From: Couchioplanes caeruleus
Lineage (GTDB): Bacteria > Actinomycetota > Actinomycetes > Mycobacteriales > Micromonosporaceae
Length of the DNA stretch: 64,000 nt
Direction: 5' to 3'
Assembly (NCBI RefSeq): GCF_003751945.1
Contig: NZ_RJKL01000001.1
Coordinates: forward strand, 1,364,001-1,428,000
In this document: piece after piece, positions 40,505 to 48,715 of the stretch
Numbering within the stretch: the stretch's first letter is position 1
How the letters are laid out: every line of letters starts with the position of its first letter
Made by a program: the position numbers and the translations under genes
The notes under the pieces: model-generated
The model's input: only the letters and a program-made list of their open reading frames with translations
The model's database searches: none
What the model was told of the DNA's origin: nothing

Positions 40505-43210
40505 TCAAGGACGCCCGACGCGGTCGCCTACCTCGGTCCGCGACGAGACGCCCAGCTTCCGCAGGATGTTCGAGACGTGAACGGCGGCGGTCTTCGGTGA
40601 GATGTAAAGGCGCCGGGCCAGCTCCGTGTTGGTCAGCCCGTCGCTGATCAGCACTGCCACTTCCCGCTCGCGGGGTGTCAGGGCGGTCGGACCGGTGACC
40701 GCGGGCGCCGCGTCGGCCGGCGCCATGCCAAGCTGGGCGCGGACCTGGGCGAGTTGGGTCACCCGCCATCCACGCCAATCGGCCAGCAAGGGTACGGCCG
40801 CCTCCACCTGCGCGGTGGCCTCCTCCCGCCGGTCGTCCGCGAGGAGACAGCGCGCGGCGTATATCCGTACGCAAGCGCGAACCGCCGGCTCGAGAATGTG
40901 CGCGTCAGTGATGGACAGGTACCGCGCCAGCGCCTCGGCGTGCCGGCCGTGCGCCTCCGCGATCTGGGCGTCGACGAGCGTGCGGTAGGCGTCCCAGACG
41001 TCGGCGTCGAGCAGCGCTGCGGCCATCTGGTCGAGCCTGTGCGTCGGTATGCCGACGTCCAGCGCGGCGGAGATCAGGTCGTGGGCCTGTTCGCCGCTGC
41101 GCCACGTCTGCTCGGTCAGGGCCGCGAAGAGTTCGTCCAGCGTCTCCTCGGCACGCGCGAGGTCGGCGCGGCGGCAGGCGAGGTGGAACGCGAGGCCGGG
41201 AATCGTGGTCGACGGGTTGTCGGGCAGCGCTGCCAGGTCGGTGATGAGCCGCTCGACCCGGTCCAGCTCGCCGGCCTCCAGGTAGAGCCCGGCGAGGAAC
41301 TGCCCGTGGTAGTCGGCCCAGCGGCCCCGGCGCTGATAGCTACGGTCCTGCTCGCGCCCCTCCTCCAGCGCAGCGATCGCGGCGCTCAGGTTGCCGGCCC
41401 GCACCGCGAGCCGGGCCCGGCCCTGGAAGTACGTGGCCACCGCGAGCGACTCGAAGCCGGCTCGCTCGGCGTCGACCCGCATCCGTTCCAGAGTTGCGGC
41501 GTGCTCGACCGGTGAGGTGGGTGGCTCGCCGTGCATCAGGACGTTGAGGGCACGGGCGGCCAGCACCCACTCGCCCGCCTTCTCGGCCTCGTCGACGAGG
41601 GTGGACAGGATCTTGCGGCCGTCGGCGGCGGTATGAGGGCGCTCCAGGAGCGTCGAGCCCTTCTCGATCAGCGCGGCCAGGCGTACGGTCGGCAGGTCGA
41701 ACTCGTCTGCCAGCGCCAGCGCGCGCTCGGACCAGTGCAGCGCGGCGTCCAGGTCATCGCGCAGGTACGCCGACTGCGCGATCGCGGTCATCGCCCGCGC
41801 CTGGTCGGCGCCCGGCGGCAACTGCGCGATCAGGGTCCCGATGTCGTGGGTCAGGGTACGCATCTCGTCGGTCTCGCGGGACTCCCAGGCGATGCGGACC
41901 AGGAGGTACAGCGACTCGGCCCGGTCGGTCATGGTGGTGGCGAGATCACGCCATCGCCGGCCGTACCGCAGAGCGTCGTCCAGCAGCCCGGCCAGCCACG
42001 CCGCTCGGGCCGCGGAGGCAAGCAGGTCGGTGTCGTCGGGCACCTCGTCGAGGCCCATCTCCGCCAACTGCAGGGCCTGGTAGGCGGAGCCGATGGAGAG
42101 GTAGAGCTCGGTACCGCGGCGGGCCGCCGCGATCATGTCGTCGTACCGGCCGGCGCCGCGGGCGTGGTGCGCCACCATGGCCGGGTCGGAGGCGCCACCG
42201 CTCAGGAGTACGTCGAGCGCCGCCTCGTGGAGCCGGCGGCGCTGCCGGCCGAGCATCTGGTCGGCGATCGCCTCACGGACCAGCGCGTGCCGGAACGCGA
42301 ACTCGTCCTCGCCGGACTCGACCAGGACGCCCCGGGTGACCAGGTCGCGCAGCACGGCGATGAGCTCGTCCTCGCTCGCACCGGTCACATCGGCGAGCAG
42401 GTCGAACGGGATACGGTGCCCGAGCACGGTGGCCGCCTCGACGATGCGGCGGCTGACCGGGTCGAGGTCGTCGACCTGGCGACGGAGCACCTCGGCGAGG
42501 CTCCACGGCAGCGGCTGCTCGACCAGCGCCTCCACATCGGAGCTGGGCAGCGCACGCAGCAGTTCCTCCAGGAAGAACGGGTTGCCGCCGGTGCGGTGGT
42601 GCAGCGCCGTCACGGCGCGCAGCGGCGCCGGAGCGCCGGTGGCCGCCGCCAGCATCGCCGCGGTCTGCGAGGGGGTAAGGCGATCCAGCCGTACGTGGGT
42701 GACGGTGTGCCGGCGCTCCATCCGGGGCAGCAGGCCGGCCACCGGTTGGCGGCGGGTCACCTCGTCCGGCCGGTACGTCCCGATGAGCAGCCGCGGCCCG
42801 CGCTGGTCGGCGATCCGCTCGAACAGCGCCGCGCTCTCCGAGTCGGCCCAGTGCAGATCCTCGAAGACGATGACCGCGGCGCAGTCGCCGATCAGGTCCG
42901 CCAGGATGGCCAGACCGGTGTGGAGGCGCTCGACCGGGCTGCGCCGCGGGTCCGCGAGCACCGCCAACTGCTCCTCGTCGACCTCCGGGCGGCCGTCGAT
43001 GGCGTCCAGGAGCACCTCGTACGGCCGGGACAGCGAGCCGGGCTCCGCCTGCCCGACCAGCACCACGGTCTCCGCCGGCACGGTTGCCAGCAGCTCGTGC
43101 ACCAGCCGGGTCTTTCCGATGCCCGGCTCGCCCGCGATGATCGCGACCGCCGGCTCGTGCGCCGAAGCGAGCTGCGCCAGCCGGCGTAGCTCGCTCTCCC
43201 GCCCGATCAT
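40505..43210 (-). CDS. Large ATP-binding LuxR-family regulator (LAL)
   Basis: This 901-residue cytoplasmic regulator has an N-terminal ATPase domain (IGRESELRRLAQL, Walker A GEPGIGKTRLV, Walker B AVIVFEDLHWADSES), a long helical TPR-like middle, and a C-terminal LuxR helix-turn-helix (LTPREREVAVLISDGLTNTE, YISPKTAAVHVSNILRKLGV). LAL proteins are pathway activators in actinomycetes, for example for polyketides or sugar use. The ATG at 43210 overlaps the stop of a small upstream gene (TGATG), which favours it over the ATG at 43243. It faces away from any obvious target cluster. Confidence 0.9.
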   Translation of the reverse strand: MIGRESELRRLAQLASAHEPAVAIIAGEPGIGKTRLVHELLATVPAETVVLVGQAEPGSLSRPYEVLLDAIDGRPEVDEEQLAVLADPRRSPVERLHTGLAILADLIGDCAAVIVFEDLHWADSESAALFERIADQRGPRLLIGTYRPDEVTRRQPVAGLLPRMERRHTVTHVRLDRLTPSQTAAMLAAATGAPAPLRAVTALHHRTGGNPFFLEELLRALPSSDVEALVEQPLPWSLAEVLRRQVDDLDPVSRRIVEAATVLGHRIPFDLLADVTGASEDELIAVLRDLVTRGVLVESGEDEFAFRHALVREAIADQMLGRQRRRLHEAALDVLLSGGASDPAMVAHHARGAGRYDDMIAAARRGTELYLSIGSAYQALQLAEMGLDEVPDDTDLLASAARAAWLAGLLDDALRYGRRWRDLATTMTDRAESLYLLVRIAWESRETDEMRTLTHDIGTLIAQLPPGADQARAMTAIAQSAYLRDDLDAALHWSERALALADEFDLPTVRLAALIEKGSTLLERPHTAADGRKILSTLVDEAEKAGEWVLAARALNVLMHGEPPTSPVEHAATLERMRVDAERAGFESLAVATYFQGRARLAVRAGNLSAAIAALEEGREQDRSYQRRGRWADYHGQFLAGLYLEAGELDRVERLITDLAALPDNPSTTIPGLAFHLACRRADLARAEETLDELFAALTEQTWRSGEQAHDLISAALDVGIPTHRLDQMAAALLDADVWDAYRTLVDAQIAEAHGRHAEALARYLSITDAHILEPAVRACVRIYAARCLLADDRREEATAQVEAAVPLLADWRGWRVTQLAQVRAQLGMAPADAAPAVTGPTALTPREREVAVLISDGLTNTELARRLYISPKTAAVHVSNILRKLGVSSRTEVGDRVGRP

Positions 43211-43413
43211 CACCGGGCTGGCACCGCCGCGGATGGTTCGCACGACGCCAGGGTACCGGTGGGCCGCGCCCGGACCGCCGAGGCGTGACGGGCCCGGCAG
43301 GCCCGAAGGGCCCGGAGGGCGCTGGAGAGCAGGCGCCTCCTGTCGGCCTCGGCGATCAACTCACGGTGATGTTGGTTCGCCAGAGCCAGCGTCAGGTCCG
43401 GGTGCAACAACAT
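43210..43413 (-). CDS. Small basic protein coupled to the LAL regulator
   Basis: This 67-residue frame begins MLLHPDLTLALANQHHREL and continues with an Arg-rich helix (AEADRRRLLSSALRALRACR). A very good ribosome site (AAGGAG, seven bases) precedes the ATG at 43413. The stop overlaps the regulator's ATG. Short proteins starting MLHPD/MMLHPE are frequent in Streptomyces relatives and have no known function. It may tune translation of the regulator or be a partner. Confidence 0.6.
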   Translation of the reverse strand: MLLHPDLTLALANQHHRELIAEADRRRLLSSALRALRACRARHASAVRARPTGTLASCEPSAAVPAR

Positions 43414-43529
43414 GGCTTGTCTCCTTGTCAACCGTTGATGGATCAATCCTCGGTCGACGAGCGAGCCGCCACATCGGAAGCGCTTACCTATCTTCGCTGG
43501 TCAGGTGGGTTTAGCAGGGTGCGCGGACC

Positions 43530-43548
43530 ACCTAGGCATACCTAGGCA
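43530..43548. repeat. Direct repeat ACCTAGGCA, 10-bp period
   Basis: ACCTAGGCA occurs at 43530-43538 and again at 43540-43548, each containing the palindrome CCTAGG. It lies about 115 bp upstream of the small gene and could be a binding site on one face of the helix. Confidence 0.3.
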
Positions 43549-43563
43549 CCCAAAGGTCCAGCG

Positions 43564-44019
43564 TTACCGTGGCGATGCGGTCCGGGCGCCGTCGCCTGTG
43601 CGGGCCGCACGGGTGATGGCGGCGGCGAGCAGCAGCCCGAGGACCGCCGCGCCCAGCCGACGGGCACCAACGACCCAGATGCCGATGTCGTTGCCCGCAA
43701 GCCTGGCCGAGCCCACGGCCAGTGTCACGCCGGACAGCACGGCCGCCGGCCAGAACACGAACGGTCGAGCCGCGAGAGCGGGCGCCGGTCGGTGCCACGC
43801 GACCGGCAGCCGGCGCCGACCGATGTGGACGATGAGGGCCACCGTGACCACCACCCCGACAAGTTCCGACAGCGGATGTACGACCCGCCACCAGGGCAGG
43901 GTCGCGAAAGCCGACCGGGAGGACGTATGCGGCACCTGCCGACCGGCTGACCGAAGGCGTCCGGATCGGCGTCCCGGTGACGCCGCTCCGAAGCCGGTGC
44001 GGACCGGTGGCCGCGGCAT
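43564..44019 (-). CDS. Small predicted membrane protein
   Basis: The 151-residue frame has three hydrophobic segments after a basic lead (HPLSELVGVVVTVALIVHIG, FVFWPAAVLSGVTLAVG, RLGAAVLGLLLAAAITRAA). The lead of about 40 residues looks poor, so the true start may be an internal GTG near 43938. The family is not recognised. It is divergent from the DUF4328 gene. Confidence 0.45.
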   Translation of the reverse strand: MPRPPVRTGFGAASPGRRSGRLRSAGRQVPHTSSRSAFATLPWWRVVHPLSELVGVVVTVALIVHIGRRRLPVAWHRPAPALAARPFVFWPAAVLSGVTLAVGSARLAGNDIGIWVVGARRLGAAVLGLLLAAAITRAARTGDGARTASPR

Positions 44020-44110
44020 GGGGCAGCGGATGGGGCAGCGGCCCGGCCCGGCCAGCCGCTATCCTTCAGCGCCCGCCGATGCCTGGTGGGCAGCGAAACG
44101 AAAGAGAGTC

Positions 44111-45028
44111 ATGACCCAGTACGCGCCCTACAGTCAGCCGTCGCCGACGTTCGTGTCCTACAGCACCGCCAGGTCGCTTCGCGTCCGATCGATCGTCGCG
44201 ATCTGCGGGCTGGTGACCGTCATGGTGGCGACGCTGGCCAGCGCCGGCATCCTCTGGTACGCCCTGGAAGTCGCCGCCACCGCGATCGAGACCAACGAAG
44301 ACCTTGACCGGGCCGAGGCCCTGCTGACGGGGCTCGCCCTGCTGGCCGTAGCCCTCACGGTCTGCTCCATGCTCTTCGCGGGGATCGCGTTCATCTCCTG
44401 GCTGCACCGTGCCCGCAAGAATCTCGACGAGTTCGGCGTCCCCACCCTGCGATGGGCCCCGGGCTGGTCCATCGGCGGCTGGTTCGTGCCCCTGGCCAAC
44501 CTGGTCATTCCGCTCCTCGTCGTCAACGAGATCGACCGCGAGTCCGAGCGCCGCCTGATGGAAGGCCGAGGCTGGCCGGCCGGCGGCCCGCGGCGTACGT
44601 GGTTCGCCCTGTGGGCGACGCTGTGGACGGCGTTCCTGATCCTCGACCGGGTAACGAGCGTGATGCCGTTCGACGATCCCGACGACCCCGTCACGATCGC
44701 CATCACCGTGATAACAGCCGCCGTCGCCATCGGCGCAGCGATCAGCGCCATCTTCCTCATCCGCCGGGTCACCAACTTCCAGGAGCAGATCCTGCAGGGC
44801 GCCGTCACGCCGGACGTCATCGCCGGAGCGCCCTATTCATCACAGCTCGGCGCTCCCGCAACCTGGCCCACCACCCCGGGCGCCCCCACCGCAGCGCCGT
44901 TCCCCAGCGCCCCCACAACGGCGTCCGATGCGTGGGCAGGCGGCGTGGGAGTCTGGGATGGTCGGCCGCAGGTCAGGCCCGTGAGACCTGCTCAGGCTCC
45001 GCAGTCTTCGACAGGAGAGAGCCGCTAA
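44111..45028 (+). CDS. DUF4328 membrane protein
   Basis: This 305-residue protein has about five membrane segments and the DUF4328 core: FISWLHRARKNLDEFG, LRWAPGWSIGGWFVPLANL and IPLLVVNEIDRESERR. A Pro/Ala-rich cytoplasmic tail follows (GAPATWPTTPGAPTAAPFPS). The domain is frequent in actinobacteria and its function is not known; some members carry kinase or zinc-ribbon parts, absent here. AAAGAGAG lies near the ATG. Confidence 0.85.
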   Translation: MTQYAPYSQPSPTFVSYSTARSLRVRSIVAICGLVTVMVATLASAGILWYALEVAATAIETNEDLDRAEALLTGLALLAVALTVCSMLFAGIAFISWLHRARKNLDEFGVPTLRWAPGWSIGGWFVPLANLVIPLLVVNEIDRESERRLMEGRGWPAGGPRRTWFALWATLWTAFLILDRVTSVMPFDDPDDPVTIAITVITAAVAIGAAISAIFLIRRVTNFQEQILQGAVTPDVIAGAPYSSQLGAPATWPTTPGAPTAAPFPSAPTTASDAWAGGVGVWDGRPQVRPVRPAQAPQSSTGESR

Positions 45029-45050
45029 GCCGGACGTTCCGGACCGGCTT
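45027..45050. terminator. Hairpin between convergent genes
   Basis: AAGCCGG (45027-45033) and CCGGCTT (45044-45050) form a 7-bp stem around ten bases, at the junction of two converging genes. It probably ends transcription from both sides. Confidence 0.5.
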
Positions 45051-45073
45051 GTGCCCTCGCCTCGACTGCGAGG

Positions 45074-46054
45074 TCAACGGGCCGGTTGGCCGCCGACCAG
45101 CAACAGTGACTTGCCGACCGTCGCCCGCGCGGCTAGTGCTCGGTGAGCGTCAGCGGCCTGGTCCAGTGGGAGGGTCGCGCCGATCGCCGGGCGTAGGCGT
45201 CCCTGCGCGGCCCGTTCCAGTGCCAGGCCCAACAGTTCGCGCACGGTCTGCTGGTCCGGCCGGCCGTCCAGGAGCGGAGTGAGCACCCGTACGCCGCGGC
45301 GCGCGGCCTCCTCGCGGTCGGGGGCGGCGAAGCCGTCAGCGGTGCCGTAGGTGACGAAACGGCCGCCGTCGGCCACCGCGTCGAAGGCGACCGTACCCAG
45401 GCGGCCACCCGCCCCGTCGTAGACCAGCGCGGCGCCGCCACCGGTCGTCTCACGTACCCGGTCTATCCAGTCCGGCCGCGTGTAGTCAACGGCGACCTCC
45501 GCACCCAGCTCGCGGGCCAGGGCCAGTTTGGCGGTGCTGGACGCGGCGGCCACCACTTGCGCTCCGGCGTCGGCGGCTAGCTGCACCAGCAGTGATCCGG
45601 CTCCGCCGGCAGCCGCTGCGACCAGCACCCATTCGCCTCTCTGCGGCGTGCCCAGCCGGTCCAGGTTGAGGGCGGTCACACCGTCGTGCACCAGCGCCGC
45701 GGCCGCCTCGATGGCTAACCCGTCCGGCACGGCCGTGATCTCCTCGACGTCCGCGAGGACTCGTTCGGCGTAGCCGGTGCTGGTCCGTACGACCACCTGC
45801 CGGCCGACCCATGTCGGGTCGACCCCGTCGCCGGTCTGCACCACCGTGCCCGCTCCCCCACCACCGGGCACGTATGGCAACGTGCGCGGGAAGAAGTCCT
45901 GTCCCCAGCCGCCGCGCAGCAGGGTGTCCAGGAAAATGACGTCCGCTGCTGCCATACCGACGACAACTTGCCCTGGTCCGGGCACCGGATCCGGGACCTC
46001 CGCGAGTGACAGCACTTCCGGACCGCCGAACGTAGCCACTTGGATCGCACGCAT
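45074..46054 (-). CDS. Zinc-free MDR quinone oxidoreductase
   Basis: This 326-residue enzyme is of the medium-chain dehydrogenase/quinone oxidoreductase type. It starts MRAIQVATFGGPEVLSLAEV, typical of NADPH:quinone reductases, and has the nucleotide loop VLVAAAAGGAGSLLVQLA, then GAEVAVDYTRPDW and ALVYDGAGG. Zinc-binding Cys clusters are absent. It probably reduces quinones or enones with NADPH, protecting against redox-active compounds. The region just upstream carries a SoxR-like repeat. Confidence 0.9.
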   Translation of the reverse strand: MRAIQVATFGGPEVLSLAEVPDPVPGPGQVVVGMAAADVIFLDTLLRGGWGQDFFPRTLPYVPGGGGAGTVVQTGDGVDPTWVGRQVVVRTSTGYAERVLADVEEITAVPDGLAIEAAAALVHDGVTALNLDRLGTPQRGEWVLVAAAAGGAGSLLVQLAADAGAQVVAAASSTAKLALARELGAEVAVDYTRPDWIDRVRETTGGGAALVYDGAGGRLGTVAFDAVADGGRFVTYGTADGFAAPDREEAARRGVRVLTPLLDGRPDQQTVRELLGLALERAAQGRLRPAIGATLPLDQAADAHRALAARATVGKSLLLVGGQPAR

Positions 46055-46097
46055 GTGTAGCGCCCCTCACGTGAGACAACATCGCGACCAGTGTTCA

Positions 46098-46117
46098 AGC
46101 TGAACCTTGATTGAGGT
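46098..46117. promoter_or_regulatory. SoxR/MerR-like dyad upstream of the oxidoreductase gene
   Basis: AGCTGAA-CCTTGA-TTGAGGT has the 7-6-7 spacing of the SoxR box ACCTCAA-N6-TTGAGGT; the right arm is perfect and the left matches five of seven. TTGACC (46120-46115, minus strand) could be the -35 element, but the -10 is weak. Control by a redox-sensing MerR-type protein is a guess. Confidence 0.35.
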
Positions 46118-46170
46118 CAACATGCACGCTCAGGTGCGCCCATCTGCCGGCGGCGCGGATGAGAGCCCGC

Positions 46171-46608
46171 TCAGGCACGAAGGGCGCGCACCGCTGTGGA
46201 GGACACCGTCGCCAATCCAGTGCGCGCCGGCACCAGAAGCGTCGTGATACCCAGTTCTTCATTCATCGCTGCCAGCTGATACTCGTGTCGAAGATCGGTG
46301 GGGTTCCGGATGCCGCGGACGATCACGCTGGACCGGTGCTCATGACAGAACGCCGCGGTCAGGCCCGCCCATGCCGTCACCGCCACATTGCTCCAGTCCT
46401 CTGAAAGCCGGCTGCGAAGGGCCGCCACCCGCTGTTCCTGCGTCGCAGTTGGTTGCTTCTCGCTGTTCACCGCTACGAGCACAGTGACCCGGTCGAACAG
46501 GTGTCTCGCCCGGTCGACGACATCCATGTGCCCGGCCGTGAAGGGGTCGAAAGTTCCCGGGTAGACGGCATGCGAGCCGTGCCGGCTGCTCCACGCTGGC
46601 TCGGACAT
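46171..46608 (-). CDS. CoaD-like phosphopantetheine adenylyltransferase paralogue
   Basis: This 145-residue protein matches CoaD, which makes dephospho-CoA from phosphopantetheine and ATP. Motifs include AVYPGTFDPFTAGHMDVVDR (nucleotidyltransferase T/HxGH) and VIVRGIRNPTDLRHEYQLA. The end differs from housekeeping CoaD: TGLATVSSTAVRALRA replaces the usual SSxxV(K/R)E region and the protein is about 15 residues short. The normal actinobacterial neighbours (rsmD, rpmF, DUF177) are absent, so this is probably a second, specialised copy rather than the essential enzyme. Confidence 0.8.
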   Translation of the reverse strand: MSEPAWSSRHGSHAVYPGTFDPFTAGHMDVVDRARHLFDRVTVLVAVNSEKQPTATQEQRVAALRSRLSEDWSNVAVTAWAGLTAAFCHEHRSSVIVRGIRNPTDLRHEYQLAAMNEELGITTLLVPARTGLATVSSTAVRALRA

Positions 46609-46795
46609 CGATGCAGGTTAGCCGTGCCGATGCGGCAGCACCGGCACGGAGGGACAAAGGTCACAAGATCAATAGCACTCCGTGCGCCAGAGACCCAACT
46701 CACGGACCGAACCACCCGCAAGGCGATCTCGTCGCACAGATCTGCCACCCCGTAGGCCCTTGGACACGTGGCGCGCCGGTGCAATCATCGCCCGC

Positions 46796-47659
46796 ATGTC
46801 GATCTATGGGCGGATGCTCGCGTGCTGCGCGGTGCTGGCGTTGGCGGGGTGCGGCGCCACGGAGGCGGTGCCCGACGCCCCGGCGACGAGCACGCCGGCC
46901 GTCCCGGCATCGTCCGCTCCCCCGCCGCTCGAGTCGGCGCATGGCCCGACCGGCACGCCGGCACCGCGCCGCAGTGGGGCGTTGCCACCGGTGGTGAACC
47001 ACGGCCCGCGCAGAGGAAAGCGGGTGGCGTTGACCTTTGACGCCGACATGACCGACGCCATGATCGTTCGGCTGCGGCGCGGCGAGGTGTCCTCGTACGC
47101 GAATCTGTCGATGCTGGACCTGCTCGAGAAGCGCAAGATACCCGCGACCTTCTTCGTCACCGGCCAGTGGGCCGAGCAGTATCCGCAGGTGACCCGCAGG
47201 CTTGCCGCCAATCCGCGATTCGAACTGGCCAACCACAGCTACGAGCACGCGGCGTTCACCGCCGACTGCTACGGATTGCCCCGGTTGCCGGCCGGCCGGA
47301 TGACCGGCGACGTCGCCAGGACCTTTCGGGTGCTGGAACCGTTCGGCGGGCGGCAGACCCGGTACTTCCGATTCCCGGGCCTCTGCCACGACAAGGCGGC
47401 GCTTCGGGCCCTGGCGCCGCTCGGGGTGACCGTGGTCGACGGCGATGTGGTCAGCGGTGATCCGTTCGCCCGAAGCGCGGCTCCGGTGGTGCAGGCGGTG
47501 TTGTCGACCGTGCGGCCCGGCTCGATCGTGATCATGCATGTCACGGAAGCGAACGCCCAGTACACCGACGAGGCGCTGCCGCTCATCCTGGCGGGACTCC
47601 AGCGACGCGGCCTGGAGCCGGTCACCCTCTCCGAGCTGTTGGGTGAGCAGCCCGGATGA
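46796..47659 (+). CDS. Polysaccharide deacetylase lipoprotein (NodB domain)
   Basis: This 287-residue exported lipoprotein (lipobox LAGC, Cys19) has a NodB catalytic domain: RVALTFDADMTD (general base and metal Asp), ELANHSYEHAAF (metal His pair), YFRFPGLCHDKAA (motif 3) and IVIMHVTEA (motif 5). It should remove acetyl or similar groups from wall polysaccharide or another carbohydrate. A Pro/Ala-rich linker follows the anchor. The ATG at 46796 gives a compact signal peptide. It is divergent from the CoaD-like gene. Confidence 0.9.
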   Translation: MSIYGRMLACCAVLALAGCGATEAVPDAPATSTPAVPASSAPPPLESAHGPTGTPAPRRSGALPPVVNHGPRRGKRVALTFDADMTDAMIVRLRRGEVSSYANLSMLDLLEKRKIPATFFVTGQWAEQYPQVTRRLAANPRFELANHSYEHAAFTADCYGLPRLPAGRMTGDVARTFRVLEPFGGRQTRYFRFPGLCHDKAALRALAPLGVTVVDGDVVSGDPFARSAAPVVQAVLSTVRPGSIVIMHVTEANAQYTDEALPLILAGLQRRGLEPVTLSELLGEQPG

Positions 47660-47904
47660 GGTGAGGCTGGCGGCTCAGTCGGTGCGCTGTCCGACACGGA
47701 GGACGCTCAGGTAGCGGCGTGCTGCCCGGTCGCCCATCCGCGTGGCGGGATCCGCAGGCGCGTCCGGCAACCCGGCCGAGCATAGGGACAAATGTTCCGG
47801 GGTACGCCTCGCGCACAATCCGGGCGGATTCCGTAGAGTGCCGGCGTGGCCAGCCGTCACGACCAGATGTCCAGATGACCCTGTGTGAAGTCATGGAGGT
47901 TTGC

Positions 47905-48528
47905 ATGCTGGGAATGCGAGTGATCGCCGCACTACTTCTTTCCGCCTCGATGATGACGCCGGCACGGATGTCGGCTGCCGGTCCATCCGATGATCAGGTC
48001 ACCATCGAGAAGCTGACGGTGAATGGCACCGGCTGCCGGGCAGACACGGTCGCGGTCGCGCTGTCGCCCGACAAAGAGGCATTCACCGTGATGTACAGCT
48101 CCTATCTCGCTCAGGCCGGCACCGGCGCCAGGAACCAGGATCAACGCCGCACCTGCAGCCTCACCGTGCGGCTCAACGTTCCGGCCACCATGCAGTACGC
48201 CATCACCGCCGTGGATTACCGCGGATTCGCCCACCTCGAAGCGGGTGCCTCGGCCAGCCTTTCCGCGCGTTACCACTTCCAGGGTTCCGGTGCGCCGACG
48301 TATACCGTGCACTCCTTCGCCAGTGGACTGGACGACATGTGGCAGGTCACCGACTCTGCCAGCGGTGGCCTTGTGTTCAGCTCGTGCGGTCAGGGACGCA
48401 AGGTCGACATCGATACCGAGCTACGCGTGAGGGCGGACCGGGCCGACGCACCCACCAGCCACATCACCATGGATTCCACCGACAGCGAAGTCGCCAGCAC
48501 GTATCACCTCACCTACCGCCACTGCTGA
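47905..48528 (+). CDS. Secreted DUF4360 protein
   Basis: This 207-residue protein has a signal peptide (MRVIAALLLSASMMTPARMS) and a DUF4360 domain: VTIEKLTVNGTGCRADTVAV, SPDKEAFTVMYSSYLA, RTCSLTVRLNVPA and YAITAVDYRGFAHLEAGAS. Four cysteines probably form disulfides. GGAGG five bases before the ATG at 47905 decides the start over ATGs at 47875 and 47893. The family is secreted in fungi and actinobacteria and has no known function. Confidence 0.85.
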   Translation: MLGMRVIAALLLSASMMTPARMSAAGPSDDQVTIEKLTVNGTGCRADTVAVALSPDKEAFTVMYSSYLAQAGTGARNQDQRRTCSLTVRLNVPATMQYAITAVDYRGFAHLEAGASASLSARYHFQGSGAPTYTVHSFASGLDDMWQVTDSASGGLVFSSCGQGRKVDIDTELRVRADRADAPTSHITMDSTDSEVASTYHLTYRHC

Positions 48529-48624
48529 CGCATCCCGCTGGAGCCGGCCTACCGTGTGCACTGGGTAGTCGACGGCGGCGAACGGCTCGCACAAGTCGAC
48601 CCGGAGACGGGATATAGCGAGTAG
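48529..48624 (+). other. Coding-like tail fragment
   Basis: In one frame the bases read RIPLEPAYRVHWVVDGGERL followed by AQVDPETGYSE and a stop. It looks like the C-terminus of a real protein, but it has no start of its own and no recognised family. It may be a gene remnant. Confidence 0.3.
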
Positions 48625-48715
48625 GCCGCGCCGACTTGCCGCCCAACGTGTATGTCGGCAGGCAGCGAGCCATGACACCCCGGTGGTCGGCGGCGCCCTC
48701 GGGGCAGGCGCAGCG

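Noticed and set aside
43530..43548. CCTAGG repeats as a restriction or mobile-element mark
   Set aside because: Only two short copies exist, so they are listed merely as a possible protein site.
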